Counted from the stretch's first letter, positions 15,768 to 25,371 are shown. The stretch: DNA of 64,000 bases from Algoriphagus yeomjeoni (GCF_003259505.1 NZ_QLLK01000001.1:496001-560000); one strand, 5' to 3'. Notes: generated by a model not told the origin, from the letters alone. Translations and numbers: made by a program.

Positions 15768-16610
15768 ATGGACGCAAAGGAATTATTTGACCAAACCAGC
15801 TTGGAATGTGGCAAGCTTATCACGCAGCGCTACAGCACCAGCTTTACTCTTGGTATACAAACGTTGGACAAGAAATTCCATCAGTCCATCTATGCTATAT
15901 ATGGATTTGTGCGTTTTGCGGATGAGATCGTTGATACCTTTCACACTCATGATAAAGCCAAACTATTGGCTGAATTCAGACAGGAAACTTACAAGTCCAT
16001 AGAGTTGGGGCTTTCTCTGAATCCTGTACTGCACGGCTTTCAGATGATCGTAAATAAATTTGACATTGACCATGAGCTGATTGAATCTTTTTTTCGTAGC
16101 ATGGCAATGGATCTGGATTTCAATACATACAATGATGATCGGTACTTGGAATATATTTACGGTTCTGCTGAGGTAGTTGGGCTTATGTGCCTTAAAGTAT
16201 TTGTAGATGGAGATGAAACGACCTATCAACGACTAAAGAGACCTGCCCAGATGTTGGGTTCTGCTTTTCAGAAAGTAAATTTCTTGCGTGACATCAAAAG
16301 TGATTTTGAGGAGCGGGGAAGAGTATATTTTCCGGGAGTAGCTTTTGAACAATTTGATAAATCTGCCAAAGTATTGATCGAAGAAGATATACAAAAAGAT
16401 TTTGATGAAGCCTTAGTTGGAATCGCTCAACTTCCAGATGGGGCAAAGCTGGGAGTAAAAGTGGCTTACTTATATTATCAGAAACTTTTCGATAAAATCA
16501 AGGGTCTTTCTGCAGCAAAAATCACTCATGAGCGTATCAGAATACCGAATTCTCAAAAATTTAGCCTCCTCATTGGCACCTATTTTGGCAGTAAATTAGG
16601 CTTGAGTTGA
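15768..16610 (+). CDS. crtB: Phytoene synthase CrtB (280 aa)
   Basis: Squalene/phytoene synthase family; joins two geranylgeranyl diphosphates head to head. First aspartate-rich motif DEIVD at residues 52-56, second RDIKSDFEERGRVYFP near 175-190, both needed for magnesium and diphosphate binding. It lies between crtI and the cyclase with gaps of 21 and 2 bp, so it is translationally linked to the cyclase. Length is slightly short but complete. Confidence 0.93.
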   Translation: MDAKELFDQTSLECGKLITQRYSTSFTLGIQTLDKKFHQSIYAIYGFVRFADEIVDTFHTHDKAKLLAEFRQETYKSIELGLSLNPVLHGFQMIVNKFDIDHELIESFFRSMAMDLDFNTYNDDRYLEYIYGSAEVVGLMCLKVFVDGDETTYQRLKRPAQMLGSAFQKVNFLRDIKSDFEERGRVYFPGVAFEQFDKSAKVLIEEDIQKDFDEALVGIAQLPDGAKLGVKVAYLYYQKLFDKIKGLSAAKITHERIRIPNSQKFSLLIGTYFGSKLGLS

Positions 16611-16612
16611 TA

Positions 16613-17308
16613 ATGGAAAAATACCTCTATTTGGCGGTAAATCTGTTCGCAATCTCTTTTCCCCTCATTCGATCTTTTGAATCAAGAGTCAAGTTCGCTT
16701 CCAAGTGGTACGCATTATTTCCAGCAATAGTCATCACCGCGATTTTCTTTTTGGTCTGGGACCATTGGTTTACAGTGATAGGAGTATGGGAGTTTAACCC
16801 TAGGTATATCCTTGGCATTTACATTTTTGAGCTCCCGATAGAAGAATGGCTTTTCTTCTTCACCGTACCATACGCCTGTATGTTTATTTATGAAGTATTG
16901 ATCTATTTTTTCCCAAAGGACTATTTCAAACCTATCGGTAAGTATTTCATTATCATCATGATACCGCTTTTGCTGCTTTTGGCATTTTTCAATTTTGATA
17001 AACTGTACACGGCTGTTAATTTTAGTGTAGGTGCAGTAGCACTCGCTGTCCATTGGTTGATATTTAAGGATAAATACATGGGCAGGTTCTTATTTACTTA
17101 TTTGGTTCACCTTATTCCTTTTATCATTTGTAATGGTGTATTAACCGGAGGTCTCACCCCAGAACCTGTGGTTATTTATAATAATGCTGAAAATCTGGGC
17201 ATTCGAATCTGGACAGTACCTATAGAGGATACGATTTATTCTATGACAATGCTTCTCATGAATGTTTCTTTTTTTGAATTTTTCAGAAAGAGAAAAACAA
17301 TTCAATAA
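16613..17308 (+). CDS. crtYcd: Lycopene beta-cyclase, fused CrtYc-CrtYd type (231 aa)
   Basis: Small polytopic membrane cyclase with two homologous halves. The first half holds FELPIEEWLFFFTVPYAC (about residues 73-90), the second VPIEDTIYSMTM (about 200-211); the acidic residues in these motifs are conserved in heterodimeric and fused cyclases. It closes a beta ring on lycopene. Start chosen at the ATG 16613, since a TTG two codons upstream overlaps the crtB stop. Together with CruF acting on the other end, the pathway should give a monocyclic product. Confidence 0.9.
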   Translation: MEKYLYLAVNLFAISFPLIRSFESRVKFASKWYALFPAIVITAIFFLVWDHWFTVIGVWEFNPRYILGIYIFELPIEEWLFFFTVPYACMFIYEVLIYFFPKDYFKPIGKYFIIIMIPLLLLLAFFNFDKLYTAVNFSVGAVALAVHWLIFKDKYMGRFLFTYLVHLIPFIICNGVLTGGLTPEPVVIYNNAENLGIRIWTVPIEDTIYSMTMLLMNVSFFEFFRKRKTIQ

Positions 17309-17326
17309 GCTTTAAGTTATTTGGTT

Positions 17327-18172
17327 ATGAAAAATCTTCACGTTCAAATTGATGCGCATTCAGGCTTCTGCTTTGGGGTAGTTTATGCTATCGAAATGGC
17401 TGAAGATATCCTTGATGAATCTGGACATTTGTATTGTCTTGGCGACATTGTCCATAATGACGAAGAAGTAAACCGGCTCAAAAGAAAAGGATTGAAAATT
17501 ATTGATCACGAAGTTTTAAAAGATTTACGTGATGAAAATGTGCTCATAAGAGCTCACGGGGAGCCCCCGGCTACCTATGAGTTGGCAATCCAAAACAATC
17601 TTACTTTGATCGATGCGAGCTGTCCGGTTGTGTTGAAGTTGCAGCATAGGATCAAGAATTCTTTTGACAAGGGAGATTCCATCTATATCTATGGGAAGCA
17701 TGCTCATGCTGAGGTGATAGGGCTTCTTGGACAAACAAATAATGAGGCAGTAGTTTTTCAGGATATTTCTGAATTGGATTTGGAAACACTTCCCAAAAAC
17801 ATTACCCTTTACAGCCAAACCACTAAAAGCACGGACAAATTCTACGAGATAAATAATGTGCTCAAGAACAATGGCATCTCGGTCAATACCAACGACACCA
17901 TCTGCAGACAAGTCTCAAACCGTGACAAAGAACTTCGGGATTTTGCCACAAAGTTTGATAAAATAGTTTTCGTGAGCGGAACGAAGTCTTCCAATGGAAA
18001 AGTGCTTTTCAACGTCTGCAAAGACACCAATCCAAATACTTATTTTGTTTCCAACTCCGACCAAATAGAAAGCGATTGGTTCACCGAAAATGATCAAGTT
18101 GGAATCTGTGGAGCAACCTCGACGCCCATGTGGCTAATGGAGCAGGTGAAAGAAAGAATCCTGACTTTTTGA
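17327..18172 (+). CDS. ispH: 4-hydroxy-3-methylbut-2-enyl diphosphate reductase IspH (281 aa)
   Basis: Last step of the MEP isoprenoid pathway, giving IPP and DMAPP with a [4Fe-4S] cluster. The three cluster cysteines are visible in HSGFCFGV (Cys15), IDASCPVV (about Cys101) and NDTICRQVSNRDKEL (about Cys190); GKHAHAEVIG is also typical. Start chosen at the ATG 17327 rather than the TTG two codons upstream. Its place between crtYcd and crtW couples precursor supply to pigment synthesis. Confidence 0.94.
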   Translation: MKNLHVQIDAHSGFCFGVVYAIEMAEDILDESGHLYCLGDIVHNDEEVNRLKRKGLKIIDHEVLKDLRDENVLIRAHGEPPATYELAIQNNLTLIDASCPVVLKLQHRIKNSFDKGDSIYIYGKHAHAEVIGLLGQTNNEAVVFQDISELDLETLPKNITLYSQTTKSTDKFYEINNVLKNNGISVNTNDTICRQVSNRDKELRDFATKFDKIVFVSGTKSSNGKVLFNVCKDTNPNTYFVSNSDQIESDWFTENDQVGICGATSTPMWLMEQVKERILTF

Positions 18173-18195
18173 GAAAACATTCCCAACTTGCGGTT

Positions 18196-18909
18196 ATGAA
18201 TTCGGAAATCATACGTTCCTCTGTTGACCCGAAAGGTGTTTTGATTGCCTTGTTGATTATAGTGCTGTGGTTTTCCAGTTTGCTATTTCTTCTTAATTAC
18301 CAGATTTCTTGGTCAGATCCGCTTGTTTACCTTGGGGTTTTAATTCAAATGCACCTCTACACTGGACTTTTTATCACCGCACATGATGCGATTCATGGAC
18401 TAGTATCCTCTGATAAAAAACTTAACAAAGCGATAGGTTGGTTTACAGCCTTACTATTTTCATATAATTTTTACAGCAAACTCTTTCCAAAGCATCACGA
18501 ACATCATCGATTTGTAGCCACAGATCAAGATCCTGATTACCATGATTCTGATAATTTCTTCGCTTGGTATTTCAGTTTCATCAAGCAATACGTAACCATT
18601 TGGCAAATTCTTTTGATGGCTGTGACGTTTAATATTCTCAAGTTATTTCTTCCAACAGAGAATTTGATAGTTTTCTGGATGCTTCCAGCGGTTTTGTCTA
18701 CACTTCAGCTTTTTTACTTTGGTACGTATTTGCCACATCGTGGAGAGAATGAAAATAAACATCACTCGACCACACAGTCTAAAAATCATTTTTGGGCATT
18801 CTTCACCTGCTATTTCTTTGGGTATCATTACGAACATCACGATTCTCCAGGGACACCATGGTGGCGGCTTTGGCGGGTGAAAGAATCTCAAAGCATCGAA
18901 AACGGCTAA
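18196..18909 (+). CDS. crtW: Beta-carotene 4-ketolase CrtW (237 aa)
   Basis: Membrane di-iron oxygenase of the fatty acid desaturase fold. Histidine motifs HDAIH (residues 63-67), HHEHH (about 99-103), FGTYLPHRG and HYEHHDSPGTPWWRL near the C-terminus are those of CrtW. It introduces a keto group at C4 of the beta ring. The frame stays open upstream to an ATG at 18130 inside ispH; the ATG at 18196 gives the normal N-terminus and a 23-bp gap. With CrtZ it makes the 3-hydroxy-4-keto ring of flexixanthin-like pigments. Confidence 0.92.
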   Translation: MNSEIIRSSVDPKGVLIALLIIVLWFSSLLFLLNYQISWSDPLVYLGVLIQMHLYTGLFITAHDAIHGLVSSDKKLNKAIGWFTALLFSYNFYSKLFPKHHEHHRFVATDQDPDYHDSDNFFAWYFSFIKQYVTIWQILLMAVTFNILKLFLPTENLIVFWMLPAVLSTLQLFYFGTYLPHRGENENKHHSTTQSKNHFWAFFTCYFFGYHYEHHDSPGTPWWRLWRVKESQSIENG

Positions 18910-18936
18910 TTCCACATCTCTTATCTAACACCCTAA

Positions 18937-21339
18937 ATGAGGATATTTCTACTTGTCTTATCTCTTTTTTTCCTCTCTACGATAGCTTTCTCCCAAGGAA
19001 TAATCCGAGGTAAAATCACCAATCCAGTAAATAATGAGCCAGTTGCTTTCGCAAATGTGCTGATTTTAAACACGGAATTCGGAGCAATTTCTGATGAGGA
19101 AGGTTTTTACGAAATTTCAAATGTACCTCCTGGCTTGTATAATGTGCGGGCTAGTTTTGTGGGGTTCAAAACCAAAACGCAATTCGAAATTCAGGTCACC
19201 TTGGCTCGCCCAGTTCAATTGGATTTTGACCTTGCAGAGGATGCTTCAGAGCTAACAGAGGTGGTTGTTAGTTCGGAATTTTCCCGATCTGAAGAAACGC
19301 CACTTTCCGTGCGAAAACTTAATTCAAATGAAATAGAGCGCTACCCTGGAGGTAATAGAGATATTTCAAGAGTCATACAGTCTTTGCCAGGTGTGGCAAG
19401 TACTCCGAGTTTCAGAAATGATATTTTGATCCGTGGAGGTGCACCCAATGAGAATAAGTTTTTTGTAGATGAGATAGAAGTTCCAGTAATCAATCACTTT
19501 GCTACTCAAGGCTCCTCTGGAGGGCCAGTTGGTATATTGAATGTCAATCTGATTAAAAATGTAGATCTGATAGCTGGTGGATTTCCTGCCAATCGAATGA
19601 ATTCGCTTAGTTCTTTTTTTGAGTTTCAACTCAAAGAAGGGCGCAGAGACAAAATGGCAACTCAGCTGACTGTAGGTGCGTCAGAATTGACTTTATCCAA
19701 TGAAGGACCTATTGGAGAAAAAACAACCTACCTACTTTCCGCCCGCCGTTCTTATTTGCAAGGGCTTTTTAAGCTGATTGGCTTACCTTTTCTCCCAACC
19801 TTCAATGACTTTCAATTAAAAACCACCACAAAAATCAATGAGAAAACTGAGCTCACTTTTATAGGTGTGGGGGCAATTGATAAGTTTGTTTTGAATGAAG
19901 ATATCCCTGATGATGAGACTGAAGAAGAGCGTGAGAACCGCCTTTATTTATTGGATGTACTTCCTGTTCAAAATCAATGGAATTATGCTACTGGAGTAAA
20001 ACTCAAGAGGTTTCGGGAAAATGGTTTCTGGACTTTTGTGCTTAGCAGAAATATGCTCAATAATCAGTCTGTGAAGTATGCCGGTAATGATGAGAGTAAT
20101 GCGGATAATTTGCTGTATAACTACCTCTCCCAAGAGTCTGAGAATAAATTCCGTGCTGAAAACAGTATTTTCAAAAATGGATATACCGTGAAATATGGAG
20201 TTAACTATGAATACTCCAGGTACTTCATCAAGAATTTTGACCGTGCTACTCTCGCAAGTAGTGAGCAGGTGATCTCTATTGAATCAACTAGCAATTATAA
20301 CATGTATGGTGGCTTTTTATCAGCCAGTAAAACGCTGTATGATGAGCGATTCTTGATCACAGGAGGAGTGAGGATGGATGGGGCAGATTTTGGAGAAACT
20401 GCTCAAAACCTGTTTAATCAATTAAGTCCGCGTGTTTCTTTTTCCTATCAATTGAGGCCTAACCTCTTTGCAACAGCCAATGCTGGGATTTATTATCAGA
20501 AGCCTTCTTACACTGTTTTGGGATTTCAAGACGAAAATGGTGAGCTAATCAATCAACAAAATGATGTGCTTTTTATTAGAAATTCTCAGTTGATCAGTGG
20601 AGTAGAGTGGTTAATTCCTGAGAAAAACCGTCGATTTACCGCCGAGGTATTCTATAAGAAATACAGTAATTACCCTTCTTCGCTTCGAAATGGTATTTCA
20701 CTGGCAAACTTAGGGGCTGACTTTGGGGTGATTGGGAATGAACCCGTGGAGTCAAATTCAGAAGGGAGAGCTTATGGATTGGAGATGCTAGCCCAGCAGC
20801 GTCTTTTCAATAATTTCTATGGAATAGCTGCGCTTACCTTGGTTCGTAGTGAGTTTACTAATCCTAATACAGATGGCTTCATTCCATCTTCATGGGACAA
20901 TCGATTCATAGTCAGTTTGACAGCTGGAAAGCGGTTTGGCAAGGACTGGGAGATTGGTGCGAGATGGAGGTTCTTAGGTGGTACACCTTACACCCCATAT
21001 GACTATGATGAGTCGAGTTTAATTAGCAATTGGGATTTGAGAAACCAGCCAATTTTGGATTATTCTCAAATCAATGCGGTTCGACTGGAGGGCTTTCACC
21101 AGCTGGATCTGAGATTGGATAAGAAGTATTACTTCAAAAAGTGGAGTCTGAATTGGTATTTGGATATACAGAATGCGTATAATTTCCAAGCTGAACAAGC
21201 GCCGCTTTTGGTGCCAACGCGCGATGCAGAAGGAAATATTCTGGTAGACCCTAGTGATCCAACTAGATACCAATTGAAATTTATCAATAATCCAGCGGGT
21301 ACGATTTTGCCGACTGTTGGCTTGATAGTAGAGTTCTAA
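18937..21339 (+). CDS. TonB-dependent receptor with carboxypeptidase-regulatory-like domain (800 aa)
   Basis: Signal peptide of about 20 residues ending AFSQG, then a CarboxypepD_reg-like domain (residues 22-110: GKITNPVNNEPVAFANV), a plug domain (about 120-235: SRVIQSLPGV, DILIRGGAPNENKFFVDEIE), and a 22-strand barrel ending with terminal Phe. It is not accompanied by a SusD lipoprotein. It begins 27 bp after crtW, so it probably belongs to the carotenoid operon. The substrate cannot be read from the sequence. Confidence 0.9.
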   Translation: MRIFLLVLSLFFLSTIAFSQGIIRGKITNPVNNEPVAFANVLILNTEFGAISDEEGFYEISNVPPGLYNVRASFVGFKTKTQFEIQVTLARPVQLDFDLAEDASELTEVVVSSEFSRSEETPLSVRKLNSNEIERYPGGNRDISRVIQSLPGVASTPSFRNDILIRGGAPNENKFFVDEIEVPVINHFATQGSSGGPVGILNVNLIKNVDLIAGGFPANRMNSLSSFFEFQLKEGRRDKMATQLTVGASELTLSNEGPIGEKTTYLLSARRSYLQGLFKLIGLPFLPTFNDFQLKTTTKINEKTELTFIGVGAIDKFVLNEDIPDDETEEERENRLYLLDVLPVQNQWNYATGVKLKRFRENGFWTFVLSRNMLNNQSVKYAGNDESNADNLLYNYLSQESENKFRAENSIFKNGYTVKYGVNYEYSRYFIKNFDRATLASSEQVISIESTSNYNMYGGFLSASKTLYDERFLITGGVRMDGADFGETAQNLFNQLSPRVSFSYQLRPNLFATANAGIYYQKPSYTVLGFQDENGELINQQNDVLFIRNSQLISGVEWLIPEKNRRFTAEVFYKKYSNYPSSLRNGISLANLGADFGVIGNEPVESNSEGRAYGLEMLAQQRLFNNFYGIAALTLVRSEFTNPNTDGFIPSSWDNRFIVSLTAGKRFGKDWEIGARWRFLGGTPYTPYDYDESSLISNWDLRNQPILDYSQINAVRLEGFHQLDLRLDKKYYFKKWSLNWYLDIQNAYNFQAEQAPLLVPTRDAEGNILVDPSDPTRYQLKFINNPAGTILPTVGLIVEF

Positions 21340-21341
21340 AG

Positions 21342-21794
21342 TCAGGCCAAGTGATTGAGTAGTTTGATTATTCTCTCTGTTCTTTCTTCGATCTCATCAC
21401 TGCTGTAGATAAATTCTATCCATTCCTTTTGTTTAGCTTGGTTCAGCTTTTGAAAGAGGTCATATTTTCCAGAATCGTCTTGTAAGCAGTCTATGAGTTC
21501 CTGTGGGAGTTTTTCAGGGATTTCTTCCCTGAATAATTTCACCCAAACTACATCACCTTCTTTCTTGCCGATTTTTGTGCGGATAGGTTTAGCTACTGGA
21601 AGGAAGATATGGCCATTTCCCATAGGCATGAGATGTTTTCCTTCAAAGGCAAAATCATCAATACTACCTGAGACTTTCATCATTCCAAAAGCTTTCGCCG
21701 AAGGAAAAATAGTGAGTGGGAGTTTGATATAAGTCCAACCACCCTTCCCAGGAAACCTTTCCATTAAAAACTCACCCGATACGATCTGTTCCAT
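21342..21794 (-). CDS. DUF1905 / YdeI-like protein (150 aa)
   Basis: N-terminal DUF1905 domain (about residues 5-88; GGWTYIKLP and GKKEGDVVWVKL are family blocks) fused to a short helical YdeI/OmpD-associated C-terminal region (SGKYDLFQKLNQAKQKEW and following). The role is unknown; relatives are called bacteriocin-protection proteins without strong evidence. Convergent with the TonB receptor, only 2 bp between stops. Cytoplasmic, no signal. Confidence 0.75.
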   Translation of the reverse strand: MEQIVSGEFLMERFPGKGGWTYIKLPLTIFPSAKAFGMMKVSGSIDDFAFEGKHLMPMGNGHIFLPVAKPIRTKIGKKEGDVVWVKLFREEIPEKLPQELIDCLQDDSGKYDLFQKLNQAKQKEWIEFIYSSDEIEERTERIIKLLNHLA

Positions 21795-21830
21795 AAAAAA
21801 AGCCGACTAATCTAGACTAGTCGGCTAAAA
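21795..21830 (-). terminator. Rho-independent terminator after the outer-membrane protein gene
   Basis: AGCCGACTA (21801-21809) pairs with TAGTCGGCT (21818-21826); on the minus strand the stem is followed by six or more T. It separates the barrel protein gene from the DUF1905 gene directly downstream. Confidence 0.85.
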
Positions 21831-21850
21831 GTTATGGATTATTAGTGTAT

Positions 21851-22294
21851 TTATTTTAATCTCCAGCGCACATTTAGTCCAAATCCTGCGCGAAATTCCG
21901 TCTCTTCGATCAAGAATAAATAGGGCCTGAAGTCCAGTCCAATCGTGATGGGAACTTCTGAGAATGCATACTCAGCACCCACTTCGCCAGCAGCTCCAAA
22001 GCGGAAGTTGTCGGCAAGATATATCGCAGGACCAAATCCTGCATACCATTGCAAATCGGTATCAGGAATATCATCATAGATTGGGTTCCAAAGTGCATCA
22101 ATTCCCAATCCATTTCCTCCAAAACTGACATCAGCATGGATCCTGCTGAATTCACCCAAGGCAAAAACCCCATCTATGGCGACATTATTGCCATAAAAAT
22201 CTCCAAATCTGATACCTACCTCTTGTGCATTACTCTCAAGTGAAGCTGCTACTCCAAAAAACAATACAAGAGTTAAAATCTTTAAATACTTCAT
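21851..22294 (-). CDS. Small outer-membrane beta-barrel protein (147 aa)
   Basis: Signal peptide MKYLKILTLVLFFGVAASLESNAQ-like region of about 23 residues, then alternating hydrophobic strands rich in Gly and aromatics and a C-terminal VRWRLK. It resembles OmpW/OmpX-size barrels of Bacteroidetes. No catalytic motif. The frame is open further upstream; the ATG at 22294 gives the signal peptide directly and is preferred. Function unknown. Confidence 0.7.
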   Translation of the reverse strand: MKYLKILTLVLFFGVAASLESNAQEVGIRFGDFYGNNVAIDGVFALGEFSRIHADVSFGGNGLGIDALWNPIYDDIPDTDLQWYAGFGPAIYLADNFRFGAAGEVGAEYAFSEVPITIGLDFRPYLFLIEETEFRAGFGLNVRWRLK

Positions 22295-22459
22295 ATAAAT
22301 ATGGGATATATTATAAATAGAAAATGCTACCCACAAAGATTCACTTTTTTCCGAAAATATTCATTTGGTAAAAGTTATTTATACGCGCTCTCTGCTAATT
22401 CTTCGCCTTGACCTCTGATGATTTTGCTAACATTGCCTTCAACAATATGCATCAATAGG

Positions 22460-22630
22460 TTAACTTTCTAAGGCCTTTAGTTTTTCAGGAAGATAGGCCT
22501 TAAAGCGTTTTAAAGAGCTGACCTCGTGTGTATTTGCAGGGAAATTTATCCGCTTAAAATCCAGCCTGCTTGTTGTTGAGTAATAGATCGCCTTATCATT
22601 TAATATACTAAATAAGTTAGGAGCAAGCAG
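22460..22630 (-). pseudogene. Startless open frame, possible gene remnant in a 440-bp gap
   Basis: In the 22295-22735 gap, the minus strand holds 56 open codons ending in TAA at 22460-22462, with protein-like composition (AIYYSTTSRLDFKRINF, then SSLKRFKAYLPEKLKALES) but no start codon. It looks like the C-terminus of a lost gene. I do not recognise the family. The rest of the gap shows nothing clear. Confidence 0.35.
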
Positions 22631-22735
22631 TTAGCTGAAACACTAAAGATTCAAACCATTTTCAAAGAATCATTTTTGCTGGCCCGAAATGTGAGCTAAA
22701 CTTCTGCCTATCTTACATCGATTAGCAAAAGAAAT

Positions 22736-23779
22736 ATGAAAATTTTTGAATGTGGTAATTGTGCCCATCCCTTATATTTTGAAAACGACAGTTGTGAAAA
22801 GTGTGGACACCTCGCAGGCTATCATGATGAAAGTTTGAAAATGTTGACTTTTGAGCCGGCTACTTCCAGTTTGATTTCTGATAGAAATGGAAAAGCTTAT
22901 AAATATTGCCAGAATAAGGAATATGGAGTCTGTAATTGGCTAATTCCTGCATCGGAAGAAAATCATTTTTGCAATGCTTGTGCCCTCAATAGAACTATTC
23001 CTGATTTGTCTGACCAAAGTAATTTTCCTAAATGGCAAAAATTGGAAATTGCCAAGCATCGTTTGGTATATCAGTTGCAGCGGCTTGGGCTTGCTATTTT
23101 GCCCAAGGAAAATCATCCGGAAATAGGTCTCTCATTTGATTTTATTTCTAAGCAGAATGATCCTCAAATTATGACTGGTCATGCAGCTGGATTGATTACT
23201 ATTTTACTTTCAGAGGCGGATTCTGTGTTTAGAGAGAAAATGAGGAAGCAGATGGCAGAACCATATAGAACTCTAATTGGTCACTTTAGACACGAAGTAG
23301 GACATTATTTTTGGGATAGATTAGTCGCTACAAATCAAGGTTTTTCGAATGAATTTCGGAATATTTTTGGTGATGAAAGTGCTGATTATGGAAAGTCATT
23401 GAAAAAACATTATCAAAATGGCGCTCCTGAAAATTGGCAGAATAATTTTATCAGTGAATACGCAACATCACATCCATGGGAAGATTGGGCTGAGACGTGG
23501 GCACATTATTTACACATCATGGATATGACAGAGACAGGATATTATTTTGGAATGTCAGTTGAGCCAATTATTAAGGACAAAAGCCTCAATGGATCTGTTA
23601 AATTTGATCCGTATGAGGTCAAAGACTTTATATCAATTTATAAAACTTGGGCACCCATGTCTTTTGCCATCAATAGCATTAATCGCTCAATGGGTATTCC
23701 TGATGCTTATCCATTTGTGGTTAGTGCAGCTGTAGTAGAAAAGATGAAGTTTATTCACAAACTACTGTTTGACCAGTAA
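22736..23779 (+). CDS. Putative zinc-binding metallopeptidase with zinc ribbon (347 aa)
   Basis: N-terminal zinc ribbon with CGNCAHPLYFENDSCEKCG (residues 6-24) and a second Cys pair (CNWLI, CNAC), followed by a peptidase domain with HEVGHYFWDRL (His-Glu-x-x-His) near residue 190 and a downstream ESADYGKSL Glu. This matches the Peptidase_Mx/DUF2248 family. No signal peptide, so cytoplasmic. Substrate unknown. Convergent with the GH28 gene, 11 bp between stops. Confidence 0.82.
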   Translation: MKIFECGNCAHPLYFENDSCEKCGHLAGYHDESLKMLTFEPATSSLISDRNGKAYKYCQNKEYGVCNWLIPASEENHFCNACALNRTIPDLSDQSNFPKWQKLEIAKHRLVYQLQRLGLAILPKENHPEIGLSFDFISKQNDPQIMTGHAAGLITILLSEADSVFREKMRKQMAEPYRTLIGHFRHEVGHYFWDRLVATNQGFSNEFRNIFGDESADYGKSLKKHYQNGAPENWQNNFISEYATSHPWEDWAETWAHYLHIMDMTETGYYFGMSVEPIIKDKSLNGSVKFDPYEVKDFISIYKTWAPMSFAINSINRSMGIPDAYPFVVSAAVVEKMKFIHKLLFDQ

Positions 23780-23790
23780 ATAGCCCGTGT

Positions 23791-25116
23791 TTATTCTACC
23801 ACTTTACCGTTCACTTTCACGTTTTTGACTTCAAATCCATCTACGAAAGAATGGTCAAAATCTGCATTCTTAGCCTTTATAGTTAGATTTTCGAAGGTAA
23901 AGTCTGAAAGCCTGTCATTCTCAGTAATCGCTACATCGAAAAATATATCGCATTCCAAATCAATATTTCTCATGGTGATATTATCTGAATAGGAAAGTGG
24001 CACTTCTTCCTTGCCTTTCAAGTCAAAAAACTGGGTCCAGGGCTTCACATAGATGAAACTTCGCACTTTCCCAGTGATATTCTCCAAGGTAATGTATTCG
24101 TAATGTTGCGGAGTATCAGGGCGCATTTTCAGCCAAAGTAGGCGAACAGCATCCTGCACTTTGATGTTTCGCATGATTACATTTCTATTGTGGATGGACT
24201 CACTTCCATTGGTGAGGGCACCATGGCAAAAGCCAAATTCGCTGTCCTCTATGATGATGTTGGTGTTTTCCCCGTTGTTTGGGTCCTCATCTGCCCAAGG
24301 TCCTTTACCGCCTTTCAGCGCTATGGCATCGTCATTCACTGCGAGGTAGCATCCTTTGATCAGCACGTTGGATACTACATCCAGATCAATCGCGTCAGTG
24401 CTTGGCGCCTTTACTGGCTCATGTGGAGAAGTGATCGTGAGATCGAGTAATTTGATGTTTTTGCACTGATAATAGTGAGAGCTCCAGAATCCTGCATTGA
24501 TCAGTTTGACATCTTGGAGTTGTATGTCGTTACTTTTCCAGATAAATACTAAGCGCGGGCGGGACACTTCTAGGTTGGTGCAGTTTGGGTCTTCTTTTCT
24601 CCGCTGCCAAAACGCTTCCCAGAATTTCAAGCCATTCCCATTGATAGTGCCCTGACCAGAAATCGTAAATCCATCTACTACATATGCATTGACCAAAGCG
24701 GCATAATAGTCCAAGTTTTGGCCCTCCATGCGTGAAGGAATCAAAGGATAATTCGCTATGTCATCGGAGCCTTTCAATACTGCTCCTTCTGACACATGCA
24801 GATGTGTTTTGGGTTTGAAAAATAATGCACCGCTAAGAAAAGTGCCCTTTGGAACGATCACCACTCCGCCAGTTTGCGCAGCCTGATCAATTACTGCTTG
24901 GATTTGCTGCGTTTGTAAAATGCTGCTATCATTTTTTACCCCATAATCAGTCAACACATATTGCTTTCCTAAATCCTCCAACTTCACTTTGGAATAGTCA
25001 TGAAACCAAGGAGAAATAGGCGATCCGTCTGGCCATTGTTCACTGGTTTCTTGTTGTGAAAAAGCAGTTTGAAATAGCATTAGCATAAAGAAACATGCCG
25101 AAAGTAGGGTCCGCAT
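23791..25116 (-). CDS. Glycoside hydrolase family 28 protein, polygalacturonase-like (441 aa)
   Basis: Secreted: signal peptide of about 20 residues ending AFSQ. Right-handed beta-helix repeats throughout. GH28 active-site blocks are present in order: PSTDAIDLDV, VNDDAIALKGGKG with the Asp pair, and FCHGALTNGSES in place of the usual GHG block. It would hydrolyse galacturonan or related pectic oligosaccharides in the periplasm. It stands alone, with no SusCD pair or other pectinase nearby. Confidence 0.87.
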   Translation of the reverse strand: MRTLLSACFFMLMLFQTAFSQQETSEQWPDGSPISPWFHDYSKVKLEDLGKQYVLTDYGVKNDSSILQTQQIQAVIDQAAQTGGVVIVPKGTFLSGALFFKPKTHLHVSEGAVLKGSDDIANYPLIPSRMEGQNLDYYAALVNAYVVDGFTISGQGTINGNGLKFWEAFWQRRKEDPNCTNLEVSRPRLVFIWKSNDIQLQDVKLINAGFWSSHYYQCKNIKLLDLTITSPHEPVKAPSTDAIDLDVVSNVLIKGCYLAVNDDAIALKGGKGPWADEDPNNGENTNIIIEDSEFGFCHGALTNGSESIHNRNVIMRNIKVQDAVRLLWLKMRPDTPQHYEYITLENITGKVRSFIYVKPWTQFFDLKGKEEVPLSYSDNITMRNIDLECDIFFDVAITENDRLSDFTFENLTIKAKNADFDHSFVDGFEVKNVKVNGKVVE

Positions 25117-25304
25117 TTAAGGTTAATTTTTTGATTAGTTATCTAGAATTGAAAGTCAATTTACAAGATTATTATAAAACATGTTTTTTGCTATCAGGTG
25201 GTGTCCTGTGTCAGTGAGCTCAATTTGTGGCATACCTTTTCATTCATTTGGCAAAGGAGTCAGTAGTCATGCATGCGAAATGTCAAGTGAAATCTGTCTA
25301 GAAT

Positions 25305-25342
25305 AAAAAAGCGACTGAGAATTAAATCCCAGTCGCTTTTTG
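25305..25342 (-). terminator. Rho-independent terminator after pgl (works in both directions)
   Basis: AAAAAGCGACTG and CAGTCGCTTTTT form a 12-bp stem, closing the zwf-pgl transcript. It is the only feature seen in the 25117-25371 gap. Confidence 0.85.
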
Positions 25343-25371
25343 CCAATATGTTTTTCATGTCAATCTCTCGA

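Noticed and set aside
16607..16612. TTG start for the lycopene cyclase, and similar upstream TTG starts for ispH and lptB
   Set aside because: Each has an ATG two or three codons downstream at the family N-terminus with no overlap into the previous gene.
18130..18195. Longer crtW starting inside ispH
   Set aside because: The extra 22 residues are ispH sequence in another frame and are not part of the ketolase family.
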